From contig JAFRMA010000003.1 in assembly GCA_017430925.1 (NCBI GenBank), positions 1 to 43,376 on the forward strand: a stretch of 43,376 bases of DNA, read 5' to 3'. Positions 16,866-25,356 of the stretch are shown piece by piece. This DNA comes from Solobacterium sp. GTDB taxonomy: Bacteria; Bacillota_I; Bacilli_A; Erysipelotrichales; Erysipelotrichaceae. The position numbers were made by a program, and so were the translations under genes. The first letter of the stretch is position 1. Every line of letters begins with the position of its first letter. The notes beneath the pieces were generated by a model. It worked only from the letters and a program-made list of their open reading frames with translations, had not been told where the DNA came from and made no database searches.

Positions 16866-17309
16866 ATGGTAAGAAAGATGCCCCCGTTAGAGAAGGTTTA
16901 TGAGGCTTTCTCCGCAATCGGAGATGAAAGAATACATGTAGAAGATAATACGTACTTGGTGTATTCCTCAGACAAGTCAAAGTACTATACCGTTACAGAA
17001 AAGGATAATGTCTACCGCAGTGATGATAATGCGACATACTGGCAGGGATATCCGGGATATCCTGTGATTGCGGTATTGATCCTGCAGGGGAAGCTTCCCT
17101 ACAATCGTGAGGTATGTGAAGAGATGAAGGGTATTCCCTGGAAGGTACTGAATGATAAGTATCAGCGGGATTATGCGGCTGCGGCAGAAGAAGCTTTACA
17201 AGGTCTTGGTACAGATACGCAAAAGATCCGGGAAGAAGCGCAGAAAGTCTATGACGCGCTGCAGGTACTGGATATCGAGACAGGCAGGGGAAAGCGGAAA
17301 AAAGGCTGA
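16866..17309 (+). CDS. Small cytoplasmic protein of unknown function
   Basis: A 147-residue hydrophilic protein with no signal peptide or membrane helix. The N-terminal half contains short beta-like strands (TYLVYSS, KYYTVTE) and a YWQGYPGYPVIAVLILQGKLPY core. The C-terminal third is a charged helix ending in GKRKKG. I do not recognise a family, but AGGAGG seven bases before the ATG and the codon use support a real gene. It sits between the gpmI terminator and the UroD-like gene with 53 bases to the latter, so the two could be cotranscribed. Confidence 0.7.
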   Translation: MVRKMPPLEKVYEAFSAIGDERIHVEDNTYLVYSSDKSKYYTVTEKDNVYRSDDNATYWQGYPGYPVIAVLILQGKLPYNREVCEEMKGIPWKVLNDKYQRDYAAAAEEALQGLGTDTQKIREEAQKVYDALQVLDIETGRGKRKKG

Positions 17310-17362
17310 ATACGATAGTTGTTTGTACTATGATATATGTAGATAAATAGGAGAGATAATAC

Positions 17363-18391
17363 ATGGAAACATTGACGAAACGAGAGAGATTCGAACGTTT
17401 TATGGCCAATGAACCCGTTGACCGTGTACCGGTAGCGTTTTTTCATCATTTTATCGGACAGGACCAGTGGTTCAAGGGAATGGTAGACGAACAGGCATTT
17501 GAGAAGAATATCGAAGGCCACAGAATCGCCAGAAAGATCTTTGACCCGGATATCATCAAGGTCATGAATGACTCCCTGATGATCATGCCGGTAGACATGA
17601 CATTTGTGAAACATGCGCAGGATCTGGAAAAGATCGAGCCTCCGGTCCACGGTTCATTATTCTTTGAAAAGAGTAAGGAACTGACAAAACGCGTACTGGA
17701 GATCTACGCGGACTCTGACGCGCCGACATACTTCACCGGATTCTCCTGCGGAATGATCGCAAAACTGGCGCTGAGGAAAGCTCCGGTTGAGGAACAGCCC
17801 GGCAAATCCAAGCTACAGGTACTGATCGAGGAAGATAAAGAAGCTGTCGTCAAAGCCCTGACAAAGATCAATGATAGTGTTATCGCCCTGAACAAGGAGA
17901 TCTTTGAGGAAACCGGTGTAGAGGGTCTGTACTTCAGTGTAAATAACCAGGCACACTACCTGCCGGATGATATGTTCCGGGAGATTATCGCACCTTTGGA
18001 CAAGAAGGTTATTGAAGAAGCCAACAAGCTTAGTAAGATCAATATGTTGCATATCTGCGGATATGAGGGCTTAAGCAACAATCTTGAACTGTTTACGGAT
18101 TATGATACTCCGATTATCAACTGGGCTGTACATGCGGAGGGAGTTAGTTTATCCGAGGGTAAGAAGTTATTCCACGGGAAACCAATCTGCGGAGGCTTTG
18201 CGCAGGCAGAGACCATATACAAGGGGTCCCCGAGAGATGTGGAGAATGAGACCTTCCGCTACCTGAAAGATGCCGGACAGGTTGGTGTCATGATCGGTGC
18301 AGACTGTACCGTACCGATGGATATCGATAACGAGCGTCTGGAGTGGGTACGCCGTGCATGCATGAGATTTGCGACATTGCCTAATAAATAG
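17363..18391 (+). CDS. Uroporphyrinogen-decarboxylase-fold protein, probably a zinc-dependent methyltransferase-like enzyme
   Basis: A 342-residue protein of the URO-D superfamily. It begins with the usual RERFERFMANEPVDRVP, but the classical decarboxylase signature (RQAGRY) is absent; the corresponding place reads FFHHFIGQ. It has H230-x-C232 (LHICG) and a later C315 (GADCTVP), the zinc-binding pattern of the MtaA/MtbA corrinoid methyltransferase branch. It is therefore unlikely to make haem precursors and more likely to act on a methylated or corrinoid-linked compound. No corrinoid protein or other haem gene is adjacent. GGAG precedes the ATG. The specific substrate is unknown. Confidence 0.8.
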   Translation: METLTKRERFERFMANEPVDRVPVAFFHHFIGQDQWFKGMVDEQAFEKNIEGHRIARKIFDPDIIKVMNDSLMIMPVDMTFVKHAQDLEKIEPPVHGSLFFEKSKELTKRVLEIYADSDAPTYFTGFSCGMIAKLALRKAPVEEQPGKSKLQVLIEEDKEAVVKALTKINDSVIALNKEIFEETGVEGLYFSVNNQAHYLPDDMFREIIAPLDKKVIEEANKLSKINMLHICGYEGLSNNLELFTDYDTPIINWAVHAEGVSLSEGKKLFHGKPICGGFAQAETIYKGSPRDVENETFRYLKDAGQVGVMIGADCTVPMDIDNERLEWVRRACMRFATLPNK

Positions 18392-18401
18392 AACACAGAC
18401 G

Positions 18402-18426
18402 AAAACCTGTCGGAAAGACAGGTTTT
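18402..18426. terminator. Intrinsic terminator after the UroD-like gene
   Basis: Perfect 10-bp stem AAAACCTGTC/GACAGGTTTT with a 5-base loop, beginning 10 bases after the stop. Confidence 0.8.
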
Positions 18427-18594
18427 ACTATGCCTGAGATAAAGCAGGATCATATATTCTGCAGGACTTTTACAAATTAAGAGAAATATTCACTAGAAAC
18501 TAATGATCTGTGGTACATCGTATTCCAGAAAATTAAGAAAACGTGAGTTTGAACAATAGTATAATTGTCTCAGAAACATAGTAAGAGGCAGGAA

Positions 18595-19344
18595 ATGAAG
18601 ATACTCGGAATCCTTATCGGTATAACCGGTTTGTTTGTATTCAGTATACCGATCTTTGCGGGTATCTTTAATTTTGGCAGTCAGGCAGGGATATTGTTAT
18701 CACTTCCGGTGTTGCTGACCGGGCTGTTTTATACTCAGCTCAGAGAACTGTGCAGTACTGTATCCTGGGTACGTATGTTGTGCAGGTTCATTCAGTGCGG
18801 ATATATTGTATTCCTGGCAGCTGCTGTCATCACATGTGCCTGTATGATCAGAGAGACACAGAATACACCGAAAGAAGATAAGGAGTATACCATGGTGGTG
18901 CTTGGCTGCGGTCTGGAAGGAGATCAGCCCAGTCTGATGTTGTGGTACCGTCTGAAGAGAGCAGAAGGGTATCTGAAAGATCATCCGGAGATGAAGGTGG
19001 TTGTGTCCGGTGGTCAGGGCGGAGATGAAATCATGCCGGAAGCACAGTGTATGCGTCAGTGGCTGCTGAATCACGGGATCGCGGAAGAGAGAGTATACAG
19101 TGAGGAACGTTCGAGATCCACGGCAGAGAATCTGAAGTATTCGCTGGAGATCATCCGGGAGAATCACCTGCCGGAAGAAATCATTATTGTGACCAACGAT
19201 TTCCATGCGTACAGAGCTGGTTATATCGCGAAGAAACAGGGGATAGAACATCGTACACTGGCAGGTCATTCCACGTGGTGGCTGTATCCGATCTCTGTTC
19301 TCAGGGAAATATTCGGTATAGCCTGGGAATGGGTGAGACGTTAG
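18595..19344 (+). CDS. YdcF/DUF218 family membrane-anchored protein
   Basis: A 249-residue protein with two N-terminal hydrophobic regions (about 5-50 and 62-88) and a DUF218 domain from about residue 100: YTMVVLGCGLEG, VVVSGGQGGDE, the conserved E in SEERSRSTAENL, and IIIVTNDFHAYRA. Family members such as SanA and YdcF are linked to envelope functions, and the biochemical role is not settled. The open frame can be extended to a TTG at 18565, but that codon overlaps a TATAAT box (18560-18565), so the ATG with AGGCAGGA before it is the better start. It is a single gene with its own terminator. Confidence 0.83.
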   Translation: MKILGILIGITGLFVFSIPIFAGIFNFGSQAGILLSLPVLLTGLFYTQLRELCSTVSWVRMLCRFIQCGYIVFLAAAVITCACMIRETQNTPKEDKEYTMVVLGCGLEGDQPSLMLWYRLKRAEGYLKDHPEMKVVVSGGQGGDEIMPEAQCMRQWLLNHGIAEERVYSEERSRSTAENLKYSLEIIRENHLPEEIIIVTNDFHAYRAGYIAKKQGIEHRTLAGHSTWWLYPISVLREIFGIAWEWVRR

Positions 19345-19371
19345 GTGTTCAGACATAATACAGAGATAGTC

Positions 19372-19397
19372 AAGGCATGGTCAGCCATGTCTTTTTT
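19372..19397 (+). terminator. Intrinsic terminator of the YdcF-like gene
   Basis: Stem AAGGCATGG/CCATGTCTT (one G-T pair) with loop TCAG, followed by a T run. Confidence 0.75.
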
Positions 19398-19413
19398 CTG
19401 CCGGAACAATAAG

Positions 19414-19439
19414 AAAAACCTCATCAGACCGATGAGGTT
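19414..19439 (-). terminator. Intrinsic terminator of the LacI-type regulator gene
   Basis: Perfect 9-bp stem AACCTCATC/GATGAGGTT with a 5-base loop. On the reverse strand it continues into TTTTTCTT, 25 bases past the regulator stop. Confidence 0.85.
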
Positions 19440-19463
19440 CAATAGATGCGTTTTTCAGGATGT

Positions 19464-20507
19464 TTAACGTTTTCTGGCAGGACCTGTACTATCGCGGACA
19501 ATCAGGTTTGTCAAAATACTGATCTTTGTGCGTTCTTTAGCACGTCCGTTGATAATGTCATCGAGACGATCTACTGCCATTGCCCCAAGACGTTCCTTCG
19601 GCACATTTACCGTAGTCAGCCGGGGCAGGGTGATCTCACTGATTGCGATATTGTCAAAACCAATTACAGAGATATCTTTAGGTACCTGATATCCACGGGC
19701 AGCCAGGGTTTGTATACAGCTGACACCATACCAGTCGGTTGCACAAATGAAAGCAGTAGGCATACCGTTTTCGCTGTTTTCCAGCTGGTTAAAGATCTGA
19801 TTGAGAATCTCAGAGTAGTCCAGCATATTCATATTGCTCCGGTTCATGATAAAGACATTTTTCGCTGAAGCAGCCATCTCCGGATGCAGGGATACCGCAT
19901 TGATAAAGCCTTGAATACGTTCAGCGAAGTTGGAGAATTCCTGTTCTCCTCCGATGTGTGCGATATTGGTGTGACCGAGGGAATAGAGATACTCTACCGC
20001 AAGTCCGATACCTTGAGCATTTGCGATAGTAATACTATCCAGGCCATACATCTCTACTGCTTTATCTAGTGTTACAAATGGAATCTTGAGAGATTTCATG
20101 ATGTCCGGGCTGACCATTTCACCGGCTGTCGGAAGAAGAATAATTCCACTGGTATTGGTGTCCAGAGTAGAAATGATCTTTTCCGCTGTAAGATCTTTAA
20201 AACTGATATAGGTTACACGAAGGGTATAATTCATCTGTTGTGCTTCCAGACTGATTCCCTGAATGACCTTATCCAGGAACATGTTGTTGTCAAAAGGAAC
20301 AGTGGAAGTAAAAGATGAACTGACAAACAAATGAATCAACGATCCGATATTTGTTTTCCTTTGTTTATGAACATAGCCTAATTCAGATGCTGTCTGTAAA
20401 ATTAACTGACGTGTTTCCTCACTGATACCAGGTTTGTTATTCATGGCAATGGAGACTGCAGAGGGTGAAACTCCTAATTTTGCGGCAATTTCTTTAGCGG
20501 ATATCAT
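19464..20507 (-). CDS. LacI/GalR-family transcriptional regulator of the sugar locus
   Basis: A 347-residue regulator with the LacI DNA-binding head at residues 1-50 (SAKEIAAKLGVSPSAVSIAMNNKPG, the hinge helix region following ELGYV) and a periplasmic-binding-protein-like sensor domain to the end, with SGIILLP, GLAVEYLYSLGHTNIAHIGG, AFICATDWYG and DISVIGFDNIAISE. It probably senses a sugar or sugar derivative. It is divergent from the FGGY kinase gene, and the shared 184-base spacer holds the palindrome ACTAAATTTAGT, which recurs with slight changes before two other promoters of the locus, so it is the obvious candidate local repressor. GAGGA lies upstream of the ATG. Confidence 0.93.
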   Translation of the reverse strand: MISAKEIAAKLGVSPSAVSIAMNNKPGISEETRQLILQTASELGYVHKQRKTNIGSLIHLFVSSSFTSTVPFDNNMFLDKVIQGISLEAQQMNYTLRVTYISFKDLTAEKIISTLDTNTSGIILLPTAGEMVSPDIMKSLKIPFVTLDKAVEMYGLDSITIANAQGIGLAVEYLYSLGHTNIAHIGGEQEFSNFAERIQGFINAVSLHPEMAASAKNVFIMNRSNMNMLDYSEILNQIFNQLENSENGMPTAFICATDWYGVSCIQTLAARGYQVPKDISVIGFDNIAISEITLPRLTTVNVPKERLGAMAVDRLDDIINGRAKERTKISILTNLIVRDSTGPARKR

Positions 20508-20617
20508 TTTATGAAGTCCTCATCTTTCTAAGATTGTCACAAATACAAACTCGTATAAATATAAAAGTATGTATTTTTTATCAAATATAGTATAGCACGA
20601 GCATAGAAATTTAGCAA

Positions 20618-20629
20618 ACTAAATTTAGT
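20618..20629. promoter_or_regulatory. Palindromic operator candidate, site 1 (kinase/regulator promoter region)
   Basis: Perfect 12-bp palindrome ACTAAATTTAGT in the divergent region. A possible kinase promoter (TTTAGT as -35, TATACT at 20646-20651) overlaps it, so binding would block the promoter. Confidence 0.6.
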
Positions 20630-20691
20630 AAATAACAGTATACAATATACTAAAAACATGTAATAATTTAATCAATAGTTGGAGGGTTATC

Positions 20692-22179
20692 ATGGCAGAA
20701 AGATATATTATCGGTATTGATCAAAGTACTCAGGGAACAAAGACGATTCTTTTTTCGGACAGCGGTGAAATATTATGCAGAGCTGACCGTCCTCACCGCC
20801 AAATCATTGATGAACGTAATTATGTTGAACATGATCCCGTGGAGATCTATCAGAATACATTGTCCGCAATTCGGGAAATCATTGAAAAAACAGGAATCAA
20901 TAAAGATGAGATTGCCGGTATCGGGATCAGTAATCAGCGTGAGACGACAGTTGCCTGGAACCGTAAAACCGGTGAACCCATTTATAATGCCATCGTATGG
21001 CAGTGTGCCAGAGCAGAGAAGTTATGTCGAGAACTGAATACAGGCGGATTTGATGAGAAAGTAACCAGTATCACAGGTTTAAATTATTCTCCATATTATG
21101 CGGGACCAAAGATGGCCTGGATCATGCAAAATGTTCCGGAAGCACGAAAACTGGCAGAAGAGGGCTCTCTATGTTTCGGCACGATCGATACCTGGCTGTT
21201 ATTCAAACTCAGTGGTAACCAGTCCTTCAAGACGGATTCTTCCAATGCGTCCAGAACCATGTTCATGGATCTGGAAAAACTGTGCTGGGACGAAGAAATC
21301 TGCAGTACCTTTGGTATCCCGGTAGAATGTCTGCCGGAAATCGTCTGTTCCGATGTGAATTTTGGCCTGACTGACCTGGAAGGCTATCTCAATATACCTG
21401 TTCCTGTACATGCGATGTTGGGTGATAGTCATGCGGCGTTGTTCGGGCAGGGTTGTCATGAACCGGGAATGATCAAGGCTACCTATGGTACCGGTTCTTC
21501 CATCATGATGAATGTCGGGGAAAAACCGGTTTCCTGCGAAGGAATTGCGTCATGTGTTGCCTGGGGCAGAAACGGGAAAACACTTTATGTTCTGGAAGGG
21601 AATGTTACCTTTAGTTGTGCGGTAATTACATGGCTCAAGGATGATCTGAAATTAATCGATTCTCCGAAAGACAGCGGTAAACTTGCAAAACTTGCTAATC
21701 CTGAAGATATCACCTGCCTGGTACCTGCGTTTAGTGGTCTTGGAGCACCGCACTGGGACACGGAAGCGAAAGGCACGATCTGCTTTATGACGAGAACTAC
21801 GGGAAGAAATGAGATCGTCAGGGCTGCTGAAGATTCCGTGGCGCATCAGATTACAGATGTCATTGAAACCATGGTAAAGAATGCACATGTGAATGTATCA
21901 GAACTAAGAGTTGACGGCGGTGCCACAAAAGATAAGTATTTGATGCAGTTCCAGAGTGATATGCTGCAATGTGATCTGCTGGTTCCGGATGTGGAGGAAT
22001 TGTCATGTATAGGTGCTGCGTACATGGCAGGTCTTGCTCTGAATGTCTACGATGAGTCTATTTTCAACCGGATCAAGAGAGAACGCTACACACCGGCAAT
22101 GGAAGATGACAAACGGGCAGGAAAGCGTGAACTCTGGAAAAAGGCTGTACACAGTGTGATGACTAATAAAGCTGAATAA
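20692..22179 (+). CDS. FGGY-family carbohydrate kinase, glycerol-kinase-like with altered substrate pocket
   Basis: A 495-residue cytoplasmic sugar kinase that aligns with glycerol kinase almost without gaps: DQSTQGTK (10-17), NQRETT (81-86), IVWQ (101-104), SPYYAGPK (133-140), GDSHAALFGQ (244-253), YGTGSS (265-270), GLGAPHWD and VDGGATKDKYLMQFQSD. Using E. coli GlpK numbering, which coincides here, R83, E84, W103, Y135 and D245 are kept, but Q246 is Ser and F270 is Ser. The fructose-bisphosphate loop (GGKGGTR) is missing. The acceptor is therefore probably not glycerol but a ketose or polyol made in this locus. GGAGGG precedes the ATG. It is the only gene of its transcript, closed by a shared terminator. 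Confidence 0.88.
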   Translation: MAERYIIGIDQSTQGTKTILFSDSGEILCRADRPHRQIIDERNYVEHDPVEIYQNTLSAIREIIEKTGINKDEIAGIGISNQRETTVAWNRKTGEPIYNAIVWQCARAEKLCRELNTGGFDEKVTSITGLNYSPYYAGPKMAWIMQNVPEARKLAEEGSLCFGTIDTWLLFKLSGNQSFKTDSSNASRTMFMDLEKLCWDEEICSTFGIPVECLPEIVCSDVNFGLTDLEGYLNIPVPVHAMLGDSHAALFGQGCHEPGMIKATYGTGSSIMMNVGEKPVSCEGIASCVAWGRNGKTLYVLEGNVTFSCAVITWLKDDLKLIDSPKDSGKLAKLANPEDITCLVPAFSGLGAPHWDTEAKGTICFMTRTTGRNEIVRAAEDSVAHQITDVIETMVKNAHVNVSELRVDGGATKDKYLMQFQSDMLQCDLLVPDVEELSCIGAAYMAGLALNVYDESIFNRIKRERYTPAMEDDKRAGKRELWKKAVHSVMTNKAE

Positions 22180-22201
22180 TTCCTTCTGAACAAGCAAAAC
22201 G

Positions 22202-22228
22202 AAAGGTACCTGACACCAGGTACCTTTT
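22202..22228. terminator. Bidirectional terminator between the kinase gene and the leftward hydrolase operon
   Basis: Perfect 11-bp stem AAAGGTACCTG/CAGGTACCTTT with loop ACAC, followed by T runs on both strands. It lies between convergent stops at 22179 and 22249. Confidence 0.9.
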
Positions 22229-22248
22229 CCGTAGAATCTTGTCGTTGA

Positions 22249-23253
22249 TTACTTATCCCAGATCTTATTTCTGTAATAACAGAATCTGGCATCTCCCTTT
22301 TCATACTGGCGGTCAAAAGGACCGTCCGGACCAAGTTTTCTGCCGAAGCAGAAAGTCATACGTCCGTGACTGTACTCAAGGAAACGTCCCAGCCCGGCAT
22401 CGATGAAGTTCTGTTTCATCTTCGCAAACTTTGGACTTCTGCGGGAATATACGGGTTTACCATCAAGTTCAGAAACATTGGCAATACGGTCTTCGTAGGG
22501 TTCATAGTATTCCTTACCCAAATCCGGATTCTTAAAGAGGAGATCTTCTGCCATTTCCAGATATTGATCTACAAAACGTGCCTCAGCCTGTCCGTTACCT
22601 GCGCATAATAAGTCATACGCATCACGGAAGGAAGCCCACCGCTTCAGATTTTTATAACTATGTTCAACACTAATCCGGCTGTCAAAGAAATGATCATTCA
22701 GTTCATCCCCGCAGAACAAGATGCGTGATTTACGGTCCAGGAAGGATAATGATCCTGTACAGTGTTCAGCAATCGCATAGACTTCCAGAGGTCTGCCTTT
22801 CAGGTTGAATACATCACCATCATGTAAGAAGACTACCGGGTAGTCATCCGGGACATCAATATCCTTGAAATCGCCCATCTTACGGCATCTGCCTTCATAG
22901 CACCACTCACTCATATATACAACATCAAACTGATAGTTATTCAGTGTATGGTCAAAGTGGTTGTGTGTATTGATGATTCTGTACAAAGGTTTTTCCGGGC
23001 AGAGACTCTGGCAGAAATCACGGATACTTCCTGCCCCCATGCCGCTGTCAATGCACAGCAGTTCATCATCTCCTTCAAGAACGTATGTATAGTCACCGTT
23101 GGATAATACAGACCATACACCGTCCGCAAGTTTTGTGGCTTTGAAGTACGGTTCGCTTTCCGGCTGGATGTTGCCCTCAAAATCTTCAATCAAATCTGTC
23201 AGCGAAGACAGATCCAGAGGACCCATGTTCTTTTTCCACTTTAATGTTCCCAT
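22249..23253 (-). CDS. Metallo-beta-lactamase-fold hydrolase, paralogue 1
   Basis: A 334-residue cytoplasmic protein of the MBL superfamily, last gene of the leftward operon. The metal motif is NTHNHFDHT (H97, H99, D101, H102), followed by H164 (AEHCTGS) and D183 (CGDELN). At the place where most family members have the final metal ligand His in a GHG motif, this protein has AGNG (N220). It is closely similar to the two upstream paralogues. The longer open frame starts 9 codons earlier, but GGAG before the ATG at 23253 and the shared family start (xxLKWKK) decide the start. A lactonase or thio/ester hydrolase role is possible but unproven. Confidence 0.85.
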   Translation of the reverse strand: MGTLKWKKNMGPLDLSSLTDLIEDFEGNIQPESEPYFKATKLADGVWSVLSNGDYTYVLEGDDELLCIDSGMGAGSIRDFCQSLCPEKPLYRIINTHNHFDHTLNNYQFDVVYMSEWCYEGRCRKMGDFKDIDVPDDYPVVFLHDGDVFNLKGRPLEVYAIAEHCTGSLSFLDRKSRILFCGDELNDHFFDSRISVEHSYKNLKRWASFRDAYDLLCAGNGQAEARFVDQYLEMAEDLLFKNPDLGKEYYEPYEDRIANVSELDGKPVYSRRSPKFAKMKQNFIDAGLGRFLEYSHGRMTFCFGRKLGPDGPFDRQYEKGDARFCYYRNKIWDK

Positions 23254-23257
23254 AAGT

Positions 23258-24322
23258 CTACTCCTGTTCTTTCTGATCATCTGTAACCGGGAAGATCATC
23301 GAGTCATACTTTTTCCCGACAGGTCCGTCCCAGATGCGATTGCGGTAGTAAGTAAACCTTACACCGTCTTTTTCATACTGACGGTCAAAGATACCATCCG
23401 GTGTAATCTTTCTCAACAGACAGAAACAAATTCTGCCGTTGTTCAGATCCATGGCTTCCTGCCAGCCTGCCGCCTGTAATACAGGTTCAAGGGCATCCAG
23501 ATTTGGGCTTCTGCGGAGGTGTACAGGCTTACCGTCTTTTTCACTGATCGGGGAAATTTTGTCCGCGTAAGGGACATACAGCGCCTGTCCGCAGTCAGGA
23601 TCTTCAAACAATATGTGTTCTGCCATTTCCAGATATTTTTCGATGTAGGATGCGTCATGAATTCCATTACCTGCAGCTAAGATATCATAAGCATCACGGA
23701 AAGAAGCCCATCGTTTCAGATTCTTATAACTTCTCTCTACACTTATCCGGCTGTCAAAGAAATTACCGTTTAACTCATCTCCGCAGAACAGGATACGGGA
23801 TTTTCTGTCCAGGAACTGCAGGGAACCCGGAGCGTGTTCATCAATCGCATAGACTTCCAGAGGTCTGCCCGCCAGGTTGAACACATCACCGTCATGCAGG
23901 AAAACAACAGGGTAATCACCGGGAATACCAAGTGCTTCATGTGAAGGGTCCAGACGGTGACTATATGTCTGAGGCGCCATGTAGACAACATCAAACAGGT
24001 AATTACTCATCGTGTGATCCACATGGAAATGAGTATTAATGATCCGGTATAAAGGTTTCTCAGGGCACAGACTCTGGCAGAATGCACGCAGATTACCTGC
24101 GCCGGAGCCTCCGTCAATACATAACAGCTCATCATCACCCTCGAGGACGTAGGTGTAATCACCATCGCTTAAGACCTGCCAAACACCTTCTGCCATTTTC
24201 ACAGCTTTATAATACGGTTCACTGCGGAGACGTATATCTCCATCTTCATCCATCAGGTATTCATTAGACCAGGAAGGAATATCTATCGCATCCAACCCTT
24301 GTTTCCATTTTAATTCAGCCAT
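23258..24322 (-). CDS. Metallo-beta-lactamase-fold hydrolase, paralogue 2
   Basis: A 354-residue paralogue with the motif NTHFHVDHT (H98, H100, D102, H103), H163 (DEHAPGS), D182 (CGDELN) and again AGNG (N219) instead of the terminal metal-binding His. It differs from its neighbours in VERSYKNLKRW, where the other two have His in place of the Arg, and by a C-terminal extension of about 20 residues (from GPVGKKYDS). The downstream paralogue begins 4 bases after its stop, and the upstream one ends 9 bases before its start, so all three are translated from one message. AGGAGA precedes the ATG. Confidence 0.85.
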   Translation of the reverse strand: MAELKWKQGLDAIDIPSWSNEYLMDEDGDIRLRSEPYYKAVKMAEGVWQVLSDGDYTYVLEGDDELLCIDGGSGAGNLRAFCQSLCPEKPLYRIINTHFHVDHTMSNYLFDVVYMAPQTYSHRLDPSHEALGIPGDYPVVFLHDGDVFNLAGRPLEVYAIDEHAPGSLQFLDRKSRILFCGDELNGNFFDSRISVERSYKNLKRWASFRDAYDILAAGNGIHDASYIEKYLEMAEHILFEDPDCGQALYVPYADKISPISEKDGKPVHLRRSPNLDALEPVLQAAGWQEAMDLNNGRICFCLLRKITPDGIFDRQYEKDGVRFTYYRNRIWDGPVGKKYDSMIFPVTDDQKEQE

Positions 24323-24331
24323 GATATCTCC

Positions 24332-25345
24332 TTATTTATCCCAGATCCGGTTTACGTAATAGCAGAACTTACAATCAAACTTTTCAAGCTGACGATCAAA
24401 CGGACCATCCGGACCAAGTTTACGCATCAGACAGAAACAACCTCTGCCATGATTGAGTTCTACCGCTTTTTCATAACCTGCCTCAATCAGAGGATAAGCA
24501 AGGTCTTCCATGTTCGGACCGCGGCGGGTAATAAGCCTCTTACCATCTTTCTCACGTGCGGAAGCAATATGATCCTCATACGGTACATACCATTCTTCTC
24601 CTTCGTTCTCATGACCGCTGAGGATATATTCCGCAGCTTTCAGATAACGATCAACGTATACGGCATCAGCTATTCCGTTTCCTGCATACATGGTATCGTA
24701 GGCATCTCTCAAGCTTGCCCAGCGTTTCAGGTTACGGTAGCTATGTTCAACACTGATCCGGCTGTCAAAGAAGTGATCGTTTAATTCATCGCCGACAAAG
24801 AACATACGATTCTTTCTGTCCAGAAACTGAAGAGATCCCGGGCAATGTTCTTCAATGTTATAGACTTCAATTGGACGCCCTTTCAGGTTGATTACGTCTC
24901 CATCCTTGAGGAACACCACCGGATAATCCGCAGGAATCTGTTCCTGGATCTTCTCCCAGTCCATAAACATGTTCGCTCTGCCTTCATAGCACTTTTCATG
25001 CATATAGACGACATCAAACTGATAGTTGTTTACTGTGTGGTCCGCATGATTATGGGTGTTGAACAGGCGGTATACTTTCTTGCCCGGTACCAGGCTCTGT
25101 ACAAATTCACGCAGATTTCCGCATCCGTTTCCGCTGTCAATAACAATAGCTTCGTCATCTCCTGCCAGTACATACTGGAAATCTCCCTGTGACAGGATCT
25201 GCCAGGTGTCCGGTCCGATTTCGGTGGCTTTAAAATACGGCTCATCCATAGGCTGAACATTTCCGTCAAAGTCTTCAACGAGAATGTCATGGAACATGGA
25301 GAAGTCCAAGGCACCTAAACCCTTTTTCCACTTAAGTTCTTTCAT
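24332..25345 (-). CDS. Metallo-beta-lactamase-fold hydrolase, paralogue 3
   Basis: A 337-residue paralogue with NTHNHADHT (H98, H100, D102, H103), H167 (EEHCPGS), D186 (VGDELN) and AGNG (N223). The N-terminal 50 residues carry the family-specific EPYFKATEIG and a beta hairpin before the first MBL strand. A GTG five codons upstream could also start the protein, but it overlaps the GAGGA ribosome binding site, so I prefer the ATG at 25345. Three tandem copies with the same missing ligand suggest related substrates rather than redundancy. Confidence 0.85.
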   Translation of the reverse strand: MKELKWKKGLGALDFSMFHDILVEDFDGNVQPMDEPYFKATEIGPDTWQILSQGDFQYVLAGDDEAIVIDSGNGCGNLREFVQSLVPGKKVYRLFNTHNHADHTVNNYQFDVVYMHEKCYEGRANMFMDWEKIQEQIPADYPVVFLKDGDVINLKGRPIEVYNIEEHCPGSLQFLDRKNRMFFVGDELNDHFFDSRISVEHSYRNLKRWASLRDAYDTMYAGNGIADAVYVDRYLKAAEYILSGHENEGEEWYVPYEDHIASAREKDGKRLITRRGPNMEDLAYPLIEAGYEKAVELNHGRGCFCLMRKLGPDGPFDRQLEKFDCKFCYYVNRIWDK

Positions 25346-25356
25346 TTTTTTAATCC

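Noticed and set aside
17363-18391. Haem biosynthetic uroporphyrinogen decarboxylase (hemE)
   Set aside because: The RQAGRY signature is missing and a zinc HxC...C site is present.
20692-22179. Ordinary glycerol kinase (glpK)
   Set aside because: Q246 and F270 are replaced, the allosteric loop is absent, and no glp genes are nearby.
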